Assembly (NCBI GenBank): GCA_900540345.1
Contig: UQFK01000003.1
Coordinates: 1 to 64,000 of the forward strand
Reading direction: 5' to 3'
Origin: an uncultured Eggerthella sp.
GTDB taxonomy: Bacteria; Actinomycetota; Coriobacteriia; Coriobacteriales; Eggerthellaceae
DNA length: 64,000 nt
The notes under the pieces: model-generated
What the model was told of the DNA's origin: nothing
Seen by the model: the letters and a program-made list of their open reading frames with translations, nothing else
Database searches by the model: none
Position numbers and translations under genes: made by a program
Shown: piece after piece, positions 33,279 to 41,103 of the stretch
How positions within the stretch are numbered: position 1 is the first letter of the stretch
How the letters are laid out: each line of letters begins with the position of its first letter

Positions 33279-34493
33279 ATGAGCGAAGCCTCGATGATCT
33301 ATCTCGACTGGGCTGCAACCGCGCCACTATCTGTGTGTGCTCACGATGCGATGCGGCCATTTCTCATGGCCGGTCTTCCCGGTCTTATACAGGGCAATGG
33401 CAATGCAAACTCGCTCCATCATGCAGGCCGCGACGCCTTCAGAGTGCTCGAAGCAGCGCGTCGTGATATCGCGCGTGCTATCGGCGCTCGCCCAGATGAG
33501 ATCATCTTTACTTCTGGAGCGACCGAGGCAGATAATGCTGCATTGATCGGTATCACAGAAGGCATCCTGAAAAAACGAGGGCAAAGTTTTGCGAGCCTCC
33601 AGGGTAAGGTTGCTCCAAGTATCGTGATCTCAGCGATCGAGCACGATGCGGTGCTGCAAGCAGCGAATGCGCTTGAGCGGCAAGGCATCACCGTTATTGT
33701 TGTTAAACCAAACCGAGCAGGCTTCATTACGCCTGATGCCCTGCAAGAGGCACTCGAGCATGCTCATGATCCTTTGCTCGTGTCTGTCATGGCATTGAAT
33801 AATGAAGTGGGTTCGATCATGGATATCGCTGCGCTCTCGGAGATGTCCCATCGCGCGGGTGCACTCTTTCATACCGATGCGACCCAAGCGCTTGCTAAGC
33901 TGCCGATCTCGGTCAAACGATGGGGGATTGATGCGCTTTCTCTCTCTTCGCACAAGGTTGGTGGCCCAAAAGGAGTTGGAGCGCTCTATCTTAAGACACG
34001 CACGCCTTATCTGGCACAGATGGTCGGGGGAGGGCAAGAGGCGAACCGTCGTAGTGGCACGCAGAATATTGCGGGCGTAGTCGGATTTGCTGCAGCAACG
34101 CGTGATGCACTGGCACAACAAGCTGATGAGGTATCTCACATGGAACAGCTGCGCGATCGACTGTTCAATGGCCTCTGTGCATTTCCGCGGGTCAGCCCAG
34201 TGGTGGATCCGCGCGAAGGTAAATACGGACCGCACATTGTCAGCATCATGTGCGAGGGTTTCGAGAGCGAGACGCTTATCTTACAGCTCGATAAGCGTGG
34301 CATTTGTGTCTCGGGTGGTTCTGCCTGCGCGTCACAGTCGCTCGACCCTTCACATGTACTCACTGCGATGGGGATCGATCGCGCTTCAGCACTCGGTATG
34401 TTGCGTTTCTCGATCGGCCCTACTACGACCGAAGAAGAGATCGATCGATGCATTGAATCAGTTCGAGAAGTTCTGGAGACAACATGGAACTAG
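33279..34493 (+). CDS. Cysteine desulfurase (NifS/IscS family)
   Basis: A 404-residue PLP enzyme that releases sulfur from cysteine as a persulfide. Marks: DWAATAPLS near the start, SGATEADNAAL, HTDATQALAKLP, the PLP-lysine block SLSSHKVGGPKGVGALY, and the catalytic Cys in GGSACASQSLDPSHV. The Cys sits on a short loop, closer to the NifS/IscS class than SufS. No scaffold (IscU/SufU), iscR or mnmA is adjacent, so its sulfur client (Fe-S clusters, tRNA thiolation or other) is open. AAGGAG lies within the rpe end; an ATG at 33294 is an alternative start. Its end overlaps the PHP gene by ten bases. Confidence 0.92.
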   Translation: MSEASMIYLDWAATAPLSVCAHDAMRPFLMAGLPGLIQGNGNANSLHHAGRDAFRVLEAARRDIARAIGARPDEIIFTSGATEADNAALIGITEGILKKRGQSFASLQGKVAPSIVISAIEHDAVLQAANALERQGITVIVVKPNRAGFITPDALQEALEHAHDPLLVSVMALNNEVGSIMDIAALSEMSHRAGALFHTDATQALAKLPISVKRWGIDALSLSSHKVGGPKGVGALYLKTRTPYLAQMVGGGQEANRRSGTQNIAGVVGFAAATRDALAQQADEVSHMEQLRDRLFNGLCAFPRVSPVVDPREGKYGPHIVSIMCEGFESETLILQLDKRGICVSGGSACASQSLDPSHVLTAMGIDRASALGMLRFSIGPTTTEEEIDRCIESVREVLETTWN

Positions 34494-35299
34494 TCAACAC
34501 GCATACGCATACTGGATTGACCGGGCATGGTCATGGCACGATCGAGGAAGTGGTTGCGGCAGCCGATGCTGCAGGTATCTCGCTTCTTGCGCTCACTGAG
34601 CATTTCCCGCTTTCGAGCGTTATAGATCCGACGAATTTCGTTTCGATGCCATGGGATAAGCTCGATCGGTATTGTGCTCAGATCATCGACCTGCGCAGGG
34701 CGTTTCCTCATATGGATATCTTGGTCGGTTGCGAACTCGATTGGCTCGGCGCCGATGAGGATCGTGATCTAGATTCTATCGATTGGAGTCGCTTCGATAT
34801 TATTCTCGGGTCGGTTCATTATCTCGATCTGTGGCCCTTCGATGACCCGGAACAGGTGGGACATTGGGAAGAAGTTGGCAATGATGCTATCTGGGAGCTC
34901 TATTTCGAGCGCTTTTGTCAGGCATGCGTCGATAAGATGCCCTATACGGTCATGTCGCATCCCGATCTTGTGAAGAAGTTCGACAAGCAGCCTTCGAAAT
35001 CATTCAATAAGCAACGTGCTTACCAGCAAGCAGCAGAGGCGGCGCGAGCGGGTGGACGTATGATCGAGGTCAATACTTCAGGTGCGTATTATGCCTGCAA
35101 AGAGATGTTTCCTCATATCGATTTGTTAACAGAATTCCGAAAAGCAGGTGTGCCAGCTACACTAGGTACAGATGCCCATGAACCGCGGTATGTCGATCGC
35201 GGTATCGATGCTGGCCTCAAGCTTTTATACGAAGCAGGATATCGTGAGCTCACGGCAATACTACCGGGTGGTGAGCGCAAAGCGATCCCGCTCACTTAG
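34484..35299 (+). CDS. PHP-domain phosphatase, histidinol-phosphatase (HisJ) family
   Basis: A 271-residue PHP-fold metal phosphatase. Metal ligands are visible in THTHTGLTGHGHG (start), LTEHFPLS, a GSVHYLD, VMSHPDL and a final GTDAHEP. The length and pattern fit HisK/HisJ-type histidinol-phosphate phosphatase, but there is no his operon here, and some members have other phosphate esters as substrates. It overlaps the cysteine desulfurase and precedes the Nif3-like gene by 17 bases. Confidence 0.87.
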   Translation: MELVNTHTHTGLTGHGHGTIEEVVAAADAAGISLLALTEHFPLSSVIDPTNFVSMPWDKLDRYCAQIIDLRRAFPHMDILVGCELDWLGADEDRDLDSIDWSRFDIILGSVHYLDLWPFDDPEQVGHWEEVGNDAIWELYFERFCQACVDKMPYTVMSHPDLVKKFDKQPSKSFNKQRAYQQAAEAARAGGRMIEVNTSGAYYACKEMFPHIDLLTEFRKAGVPATLGTDAHEPRYVDRGIDAGLKLLYEAGYRELTAILPGGERKAIPLT

Positions 35300-35316
35300 T
35301 CTGAAAGAAGGTAGTC

Positions 35317-36195
35317 ATGTCAGATACCGATATCAATGCATTGTTCAAGCTTCCTACAGGATCGCTCGCTCCAGTGAAAACAGGTATGACAGTAGGAAGG
35401 CTCGAACAGCAGCTTGCGCATGTTTTTCCTAAAGAGGATGCTTGCGCGTGGGATCGTACCGGTCTTCTTGTTGGTAATCCCGGACAAGAAGTAACAGGCG
35501 TAGTAGTAGCGCTCGATCCGACCATCGCAACGCTCGAGCAAGCATATGAGCTCGGCGCAAATGTTGTTTTGACGCATCATCCTGTGTTCATCGAGCCAGT
35601 CTCATGTTTCATGCCTGAGGCGATTCAGGGCAATAAGCCTGGTGCGATCATCAATTATGCACTCTCTCATGGTATCAACTGTATGAACTTTCACACTGCT
35701 TGCGATGTTTCGCCTGAAGCACTCGCGATCTTGCCCGCTCTGTTGCGTCTGGATACGCACTATGTTCTCGACCCGATCGCAGGTAATGCAGAAAAAGGGT
35801 TTGGTATGGTCTGTTCATGCGGCAAGGAGAAGACTTCGCTCAAACATCTTGCAGCTCGGTGTGTCTCGGTGTTTGGCGCTGTTCCACGCGTATGGGGCAA
35901 TCCTGATACGCTGCTTGAGACTGTGGTGACTTGTGGCGGTTCTGCAACTGACCTTGTTGAGCTTTGCTTGGAGAGCAAGGTTGATTGTCTCATATGCGGC
36001 GAAGTGAAATACCATACCGCGCTCGACGCACGTGAATCGGGCCTTGCCATCATAGAACTTGGTCATGATGTTTCGGAGCTGCCGCTTTGTGCATTGCTTG
36101 CCACTAAAGCACTTGCAGCAGGTTTGCCTGATTCCTGTGTCATGGTGGTCGATCAATCCAAGAATTGGTATACGCCTGAGAGCATTCGTCAGTAA
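35317..36195 (+). CDS. Nif3-like dinuclear metal-centre protein (DUF34)
   Basis: A 292-residue member of the Nif3/YqfO (DUF34) family. Family motifs: AWDRTGLLVGNPG, VVVALDPTIATLEQA, NVVLTHHPVFI, the central HTACD, and near the end EVKYHTALDARESGLAIIEL and GHDVSE. Members form toroidal hexamers with two metals per subunit; a GTP cyclohydrolase-like or metal-handling role is suspected but unproven. It is followed by the coiled-coil/zinc-ribbon gene, the same pairing found in many Gram-positives. Confidence 0.93.
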   Translation: MSDTDINALFKLPTGSLAPVKTGMTVGRLEQQLAHVFPKEDACAWDRTGLLVGNPGQEVTGVVVALDPTIATLEQAYELGANVVLTHHPVFIEPVSCFMPEAIQGNKPGAIINYALSHGINCMNFHTACDVSPEALAILPALLRLDTHYVLDPIAGNAEKGFGMVCSCGKEKTSLKHLAARCVSVFGAVPRVWGNPDTLLETVVTCGGSATDLVELCLESKVDCLICGEVKYHTALDARESGLAIIELGHDVSELPLCALLATKALAAGLPDSCVMVVDQSKNWYTPESIRQ

Positions 36196-36227
36196 CGAGT
36201 CGAATCTATCTGATCAGAGAGGATCGT

Positions 36228-36950
36228 ATGCAAGCAACAGAACAGGAACTTGAAGTTCTCGAGGCGCTGCAGCGCGTTGATATGGAAATTATTCGCAATA
36301 CGAAGAAGCTTGAAGAGTTGCCGCAGCGTCAGGCGATTTTGCAGACTCGCCAGAAGTTGGCGGAAGTGGTCAAGAAGAAGACCCAGGTGCAAGATATGAT
36401 CGATGAAGCCGAAGATGATCTTGCAGAACTAATGGCAGAAGACGAACGCCTTGCAAAGAAGCAGGCAGAGACACAAGAGGCTCTCGATCGCGTCAAAGGC
36501 GACTATCGAAGCGTTGAATCATACAGCAAAGACCTCCATGGTGTTTCCAAGCGTCGTGAAAAACTCGCAAGTGACATGGAGCGTGTTGATGCACAGATCA
36601 ATCGCATCAGGCCGCTTATGGATCAGATCATGGCTGGTTGTGAGGAGCTTGAAGCACGTGAAAAGGCAGCCATTGCATCGTTTCAGGAAGAGGGCGGGGC
36701 ACTTCAGCGCGCTCTTGGTCAAGCCGATATCGATCACAAGAAGTATCAAGCAGCTCTGAACCCCGAGCTCTATCGTGCGTATGAACGTGCTTGTAATGAA
36801 TGTGGGGGCATAGGGATCGCGGAATTAGTGGATAGTTCTTGCAGTGCATGCCGTAGTGCGTTCGATGCGCCGAAATTGGCTAAAATCAAGCAAGACGCTC
36901 CGGTATCACGGTGCCCGTCTTGCAGAAGACTTCTACTCATCAAAGCGTAA
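36228..36950 (+). CDS. Coiled-coil zinc-ribbon protein (CT398-like)
   Basis: A 240-residue protein. Residues about 5-180 are highly charged and heptad-like, forming a helical hairpin. The tail carries C189/C192, C205/C208 and C229/C232, of which the last four fit a zf-C4 (C4-type zinc ribbon). This matches the CT398-like family usually encoded next to Nif3-like proteins. Proposed nucleic-acid or flagellar links in other organisms are not secure. Soluble, without signal peptide. Confidence 0.88.
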   Translation: MQATEQELEVLEALQRVDMEIIRNTKKLEELPQRQAILQTRQKLAEVVKKKTQVQDMIDEAEDDLAELMAEDERLAKKQAETQEALDRVKGDYRSVESYSKDLHGVSKRREKLASDMERVDAQINRIRPLMDQIMAGCEELEAREKAAIASFQEEGGALQRALGQADIDHKKYQAALNPELYRAYERACNECGGIGIAELVDSSCSACRSAFDAPKLAKIKQDAPVSRCPSCRRLLLIKA

Positions 36951-36968
36951 GCAAAGGAACAGCTCTTC

Positions 36969-38021
36969 ATGAAATTGACCACACGTGACGATCGCATCCT
37001 TCAAGAACACCAGATGCTCAGCGATCAGGCAGCCCATTCGGATCGGTCTCTTGGCCGCGATCGAATGTCAGAGGAAGATCGGTTTCGTAATGTCTATCAG
37101 AAGGATCGCGACAAGATTTTGCACACGAAGGCGTTTCGTCGTTTGTCGCACAAGACACAAGTGTTCCTTGCCCCTGTGGGAGATCACTATCGCACTCGTC
37201 TTACCCATACGCTTGAGGTGGCGCAGATCGCACGCACGATCGCCCGTGCGCTCGGTTTGAACGAAGACCTTACCGAAGCGATCGCGCTTGGTCACGATCT
37301 AGGACATACGCCTTTCGGGCATGTGGGAGAAGAATCAATCAGCCGATGCTTGGCTATTCATCGTGGTCTTGATCCTGATGCTCCTGAGAATAAGACGCTC
37401 TATCGTCATAATGTACAGAGCTTGCGAGTGGTAGAGGTGATCGAGAACGAAGGGAAGGGGCTCAACCTTACTAAAGAAGTCCGCGATGGCATCGTATGTC
37501 ATACAGGATCAACACGTGCGCAAACCTATGAAGGTCGTATCGTTGCTACGGCTGATCGTATCGCATATGTGAATCACGATATCGATGACGCGCTGCGTGC
37601 TGGCACATTGCTCGAATCCGATCTACCTGAATCAACCCATCGGATCATAGGGGAAAACCATGCCGATCGTATTCAGACACTCGTGGAGGATATGATCGTC
37701 ACTTCGGACGCGAAGGGCGATATTGCTATGAGTGAGCCGATCTGGAATGCCATGATGGAACTGCGCAGTTTTCTTTTCGATAAGGTTTATACCTCTGACC
37801 AGGTTATGCGTGAGGTATACAAGGCCCGCCATTTGGTCGAAGATCTGTTCAATTACTTCGTTCGCCACTACGATGAAGTTCCTGCAGAGTATCGTGCACT
37901 GGCAGGGGACGATCCACTGCGCGCAGTTACTGATCATGTCGCTGGCATGACCGATCGCTATGCAATCAACTTCTTCGAGGACATGTTCGTCCCGAAGTCT
38001 TGGAACGCGCAGCATCAGTAA
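36969..38021 (+). CDS. dgt: dGTP triphosphohydrolase-like HD protein
   Basis: A 350-residue HD-superfamily enzyme of the Dgt-like (type 2) group. HD residues are in RLTHTLEVAQIARTIARAL and ALGHDLGHTPFGHVGE; FRRLSHKTQVFL and ATADRIAYVNHDIDDALRAG are also typical. It hydrolyses dNTPs to nucleoside and triphosphate, balancing pools. ATG 36969 follows AAAGGA by about ten bases. In many actinobacteria dnaG follows; here the next gene is azlC on a separate promoter. Confidence 0.92.
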   Translation: MKLTTRDDRILQEHQMLSDQAAHSDRSLGRDRMSEEDRFRNVYQKDRDKILHTKAFRRLSHKTQVFLAPVGDHYRTRLTHTLEVAQIARTIARALGLNEDLTEAIALGHDLGHTPFGHVGEESISRCLAIHRGLDPDAPENKTLYRHNVQSLRVVEVIENEGKGLNLTKEVRDGIVCHTGSTRAQTYEGRIVATADRIAYVNHDIDDALRAGTLLESDLPESTHRIIGENHADRIQTLVEDMIVTSDAKGDIAMSEPIWNAMMELRSFLFDKVYTSDQVMREVYKARHLVEDLFNYFVRHYDEVPAEYRALAGDDPLRAVTDHVAGMTDRYAINFFEDMFVPKSWNAQHQ

Positions 38022-38135
38022 GACGTGCGAGCCTGCGGTTTTTATAGGCGATCGTGAGCGGCTTATCGTCGTGCTCTTCCTTCGCGATACGCTATCCCTG
38101 TACAGATGAAGGAGCGCCGTTAGCTCATCTGCTTC

Positions 38136-38163
38136 TTGCTCGTTTGAAGCGTGAGAGTATACT
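38136..38163 (+). promoter_or_regulatory. Promoter of azlCD
   Basis: TTGCTC (38136-38141), 16-base spacer, TATACT (38158-38163). The azlC ATG starts only nine bases after the -10, so the transcript should be leaderless or nearly so. Confidence 0.6.
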
Positions 38164-38172
38164 GGTTCGGTC

Positions 38173-38874
38173 ATGAAAAACCCGACCATCACCAAACAAG
38201 CATTCAAGATGGCCGCACCAATTATGGTGGGCTATCTTTTTCTTGGCGTACCTTGTGGCATCTTGAGTCAATCGGTCGGCATGGATGCGCTCCAAGTATT
38301 CTTACTCTCAGCGCTCTTCTATTCTGGTGCCGGTCAGTACATGATCCCTAATATGTGGTTACTTGGCTCTCCTATGGCAGCTATCGTTGCAAGCGTAACC
38401 TTGGTCAATTCTCGTCAGATGCTCTATAGCGCTTCGCTATCTCGTTTTTGCGAAAACGTGAGCAAGCCGCTCACGTTTCTCTATGGGGCGACCGTTACGG
38501 ACGAATCATTTGCAGTCAACGTTGTTAAGCTCGAGCAGGGAAAGTGGAACATCAAGGGCGCAACGCTTGTTAATCTTTTCTCGCAAGGTTCATGGGCGCT
38601 CTCGAATGTTCTTGGCGTGCTATTAGGAAGCTTGCTCTCAGTACCGACCGCGCTCGCATCATTTGCGATGACAAGCATCTTTTTATGCTTGCTCTTCTCT
38701 CAACCTTCAACGAAAGGCAATATCGCTGCCGCGATCGTAGCGGCGCTTGGTGTTTATCTTGCGAAATGCGTAGGACTTGCAGGTCCTGCTATTTTGATCG
38801 GCGCATTGCTCGGTGTTGCTGCTGGCATGATCGTCGTGCGAAAGGAGCGTGTTTCTGCCCATGGGCTGGACTGA
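38173..38874 (+). CDS. azlC: Branched-chain amino acid exporter, large subunit
   Basis: A 233-residue membrane protein of the AzlC/LIV-E family. N-terminal block APIMVGYLFLGVPCGILSQS and the family-typical VNSRQMLYSASLSRF are visible, with about seven hydrophobic helices in all. With AzlD it exports branched-chain amino acids or analogues. No Shine-Dalgarno sequence is seen between the -10 and the ATG. It overlaps azlD by 14 bases. Confidence 0.93.
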   Translation: MKNPTITKQAFKMAAPIMVGYLFLGVPCGILSQSVGMDALQVFLLSALFYSGAGQYMIPNMWLLGSPMAAIVASVTLVNSRQMLYSASLSRFCENVSKPLTFLYGATVTDESFAVNVVKLEQGKWNIKGATLVNLFSQGSWALSNVLGVLLGSLLSVPTALASFAMTSIFLCLLFSQPSTKGNIAAAIVAALGVYLAKCVGLAGPAILIGALLGVAAGMIVVRKERVSAHGLD

Positions 38875-39184
38875 CTTCGCGCTCATAGGATTTGGATGCG
38901 CTATCACCATCCTTGCATTTCGCGTGGTGCCGCTCTTTGCACTACGCGGTCGCGAGCTGCCTGCTTGGCTTGCACAAGCGCTCGCGTTCATCCCTCCTGC
39001 GGCATTTGCAGCGCTCATCGCTAACGATATTTTGAATCCAGGAATGTTCGATGCTGGTATATGGCCTGCCGCGATTCCGATTATCGCAGCCATTATCGTC
39101 ATTCCGGTTGCGATCAAGACGAAATCGCTGGTCTGGAGCATCGTAGCAGGTGTTGGGTCGTATGGATTGCTGTTGCTCATCTAG
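38861..39184 (+). CDS. azlD: Branched-chain amino acid exporter, small subunit
   Basis: A 107-residue AzlD protein with three to four hydrophobic helices, beginning MGWTDFALIGFGCAITILAF and including LPAWLAQALAFIPPAAFAAL. It is the partner of AzlC. ATG 38861 is preferred on protein grounds; a GTG at 38849 directly abuts AAAGGAG (38841-38847) and has almost no spacing. The gene starts inside azlC in a different frame. Confidence 0.88.
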   Translation: MGWTDFALIGFGCAITILAFRVVPLFALRGRELPAWLAQALAFIPPAAFAALIANDILNPGMFDAGIWPAAIPIIAAIIVIPVAIKTKSLVWSIVAGVGSYGLLLLI

Positions 39185-39242
39185 TGCAAGAGCCTCCTGG
39201 TGTTGAAGAAGTGATCGCTGGGCGAAATTTTCGAATTGCGCC

Positions 39243-39271
39243 TTGCATCGCTATTTTCGTCAACGTATAAT
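39243..39271 (+). promoter_or_regulatory. Promoter of rplS
   Basis: TTGCAT (39243-39248), exactly 17 bases, TATAAT (39266-39271), about 70 bases before the rplS start. Confidence 0.8.
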
Positions 39272-39339
39272 TAGCAGCTGTGTCTCTGACATTACGTAGT
39301 ACTTATATATGAAGTAACTGGATATAGAAGGATTTTGAC

Positions 39340-39684
39340 ATGGATATCATCCGCGCAATTGAGCAGCAGCAGATCAACCCTGAGGTTGCAGAATTCAATG
39401 TTGGCGATACGGTGAAAGTTCACTATCGCATCAAGGAAGGCGATCGCGAACGTATTCAGGTGTTCCAAGGCGATGTCATCCGTCGTCATGGTGCCTCTAA
39501 TCGCGAGACTTTCACAGTTCGCAAGATCAGCTTCTCTGTTGGTGTGGAGCGTACGTTCCCAGTTCATTCTCCTAAGATCGAGAAAATCGAAGTCGTTCGC
39601 CGCGGTGATGTAAGCCGTGCCAAGCTCTATTACCTTCGCGACAAGGTCGGTAAAGCTGCGAAGATCAAGGAAAAGGCATTCTAG
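39340..39684 (+). CDS. rplS: 50S ribosomal protein L19
   Basis: A 114-residue L19, normal length. Blocks such as FNVGDTVKVHYRIKEGDRER, FQGDVIRRHG and FPVHSPKIEKIEVVRRG identify it. L19 sits at the 30S-50S interface. Unlike the common rpsP-rimM-trmD-rplS operon it is monocistronic here, with its own promoter and terminator. Confidence 0.98.
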   Translation: MDIIRAIEQQQINPEVAEFNVGDTVKVHYRIKEGDRERIQVFQGDVIRRHGASNRETFTVRKISFSVGVERTFPVHSPKIEKIEVVRRGDVSRAKLYYLRDKVGKAAKIKEKAF

Positions 39685-39712
39685 GTTCTGCTTCAGCAAG
39701 CTGTTAATGTTT

Positions 39713-39737
39713 AAAAGGCACCTTTGGTGCCTTTTTT
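39713..39737 (+). terminator. Terminator of rplS
   Basis: AAAAGGCACC and GGTGCCTTTT with a TTT loop and a six-base T run, 29 bases past the stop. Confidence 0.92.
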
Positions 39738-39787
39738 CTTATCGCGTCGATGTTTGCAAGAGCTTGATTGGAAAGAAAAGAGAAAAG

Positions 39788-40567
39788 ATGGCCTCTATCG
39801 CAGAGATACAAGACCAATTGAGAACAGTGAACGCCCATGAGTTTTCTGCACTCGAAGAGCTTCTTGCGCAAGATGAACGCAGGGGTGTTCAAAGAGCGCT
39901 CGCATCGGCTCGTAAACGTCTGGCAAAAGAGGCTTTGGAACAGCAACGCTTGAGCGAGCTTTATCGCTTCGAGCAAGAGGTGAGTGGGGGCAAGGTTGCA
40001 GTCGGACTCGATGAAGTGGGCCGAGGCCCTCTGGCCGGTCCGCTCACTATTGGCGCTGTCGTGCTCAATCCTGCTGCTGATCCGATAGCTGGTTTAAACG
40101 ATTCGAAGCAGATCAAAGAATCAGAACGACCCGCTATCGCTGAAGCGGTCAAGCAGGCTGCGCGTGCGTATGCGGTGGTTCATATTCCGCCCCAAGACAT
40201 TGACGAATTCGGCATCATGGCGTGTCTGAGGCGCGCATTTTCCGAAGCGGTCGCACAAGTCGAGGCTCAGGGTGTACAGGTCGAGGCGATCTTACTTGAT
40301 GGTAATCCGCTTAAGATCGATGCACGTGAGATTAATGTAGTGAAGGGTGATGCTCGTTGCGCTTCGATTGCTGCAGCCTCAGTGATCGCGAAGGTGCAGC
40401 GCGATGCGCTCATGGTGGCATATGATGCAGAATATCCTGGCTATGACTTTGCTTCTTCTAAAGGATATGGCAGCGCAGCACACCGCCGTGCGATCGAGGA
40501 AAAGGGGTTGAGCCCTATTCATCGTACGTCCTTTTGCTCGAATTTCATTCAGGAAAGATTGTTCTAG
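39788..40567 (+). CDS. rnhB: Ribonuclease HII
   Basis: A 259-residue RNase HII that removes ribonucleotides from DNA. Catalytic acidic residues are in VGLDEVGRGPLAGPLTIGAV and LLDGNPLKID; the end KGYGSAAHRRAI and SPIHRTSF is typical. It has an N-terminal extension of about 65 residues before the catalytic core, as seen in B. subtilis-type enzymes. ATG 39788 follows a purine-rich AAAAGAGAAAAG stretch. A short hairpin (40601-40621) follows the gene but lacks a T run. Confidence 0.94.
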   Translation: MASIAEIQDQLRTVNAHEFSALEELLAQDERRGVQRALASARKRLAKEALEQQRLSELYRFEQEVSGGKVAVGLDEVGRGPLAGPLTIGAVVLNPAADPIAGLNDSKQIKESERPAIAEAVKQAARAYAVVHIPPQDIDEFGIMACLRRAFSEAVAQVEAQGVQVEAILLDGNPLKIDAREINVVKGDARCASIAAASVIAKVQRDALMVAYDAEYPGYDFASSKGYGSAAHRRAIEEKGLSPIHRTSFCSNFIQERLF

Positions 40568-40679
40568 CATCTCAACAGCACTTTTAAGAAAAACATGAGT
40601 TCGCACGATATGATCGTGTGAGTTTGCCTTCAGATTTATATGAGATTTCATTCTTATCCTTGGAACCAAGGAGGTAGGA

Positions 40680-41096
40680 ATGGAACAAACCCAGACAATC
40701 GATCAAGATGAAGTCGTTGCAGCTACACCGGCATCTTCCTCGAAAGAACTCGGCAGAAGAGGAGAAGAAGCTGCTACGAAGTTCTTGAAGCGGCGCGGTT
40801 TCGAGGTGCTCGAGCGCAACTGGACTTGCTTTGCGGGCGAGGTCGATATCGTAGCGCATGTCGATGAGACACTGTGTTTCATCGAAGTGAAGACCCGATC
40901 GAATATACAGAAAGGCTTTCCGTCAGAGGCTGTCGATGGGCGCAAACGCGAACGATACGAACGAATCGCTGCATGTTATCTGAAAGATCACGCTTGTGAG
41001 GATATGCGTGTACGCTTCGATGTGATCTCGATTCTCGTGCTTGGCGATGATCGCGCGTTTCTTCGACACCACATTAATGCCTTCGGTTCGATGTGA
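40680..41096 (+). CDS. YraN (UPF0102) nuclease-like protein
   Basis: A 138-residue UPF0102 protein with the endonuclease-like core LGRRGEEAATKFLKRRGFEVLERNW, AGEVDIVAHVDETLCFIEVKTR (acidic residues and the EVK motif). A roughly 20-residue acidic N-terminal stretch precedes it. The function is not proven; the rnhB-yraN-comM-dprA order suggests a DNA-processing role. AAGGAGG lies six bases before ATG 40680. Confidence 0.9.
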   Translation: MEQTQTIDQDEVVAATPASSSKELGRRGEEAATKFLKRRGFEVLERNWTCFAGEVDIVAHVDETLCFIEVKTRSNIQKGFPSEAVDGRKRERYERIAACYLKDHACEDMRVRFDVISILVLGDDRAFLRHHINAFGSM

Positions 41097-41103
41097 GGTT
41101 GCG

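Noticed and set aside
40601..40621. Terminator after rnhB
   Set aside because: The stem has a wobble pair and is followed by GTTTGCC rather than a T run, so it was not listed as a terminator.
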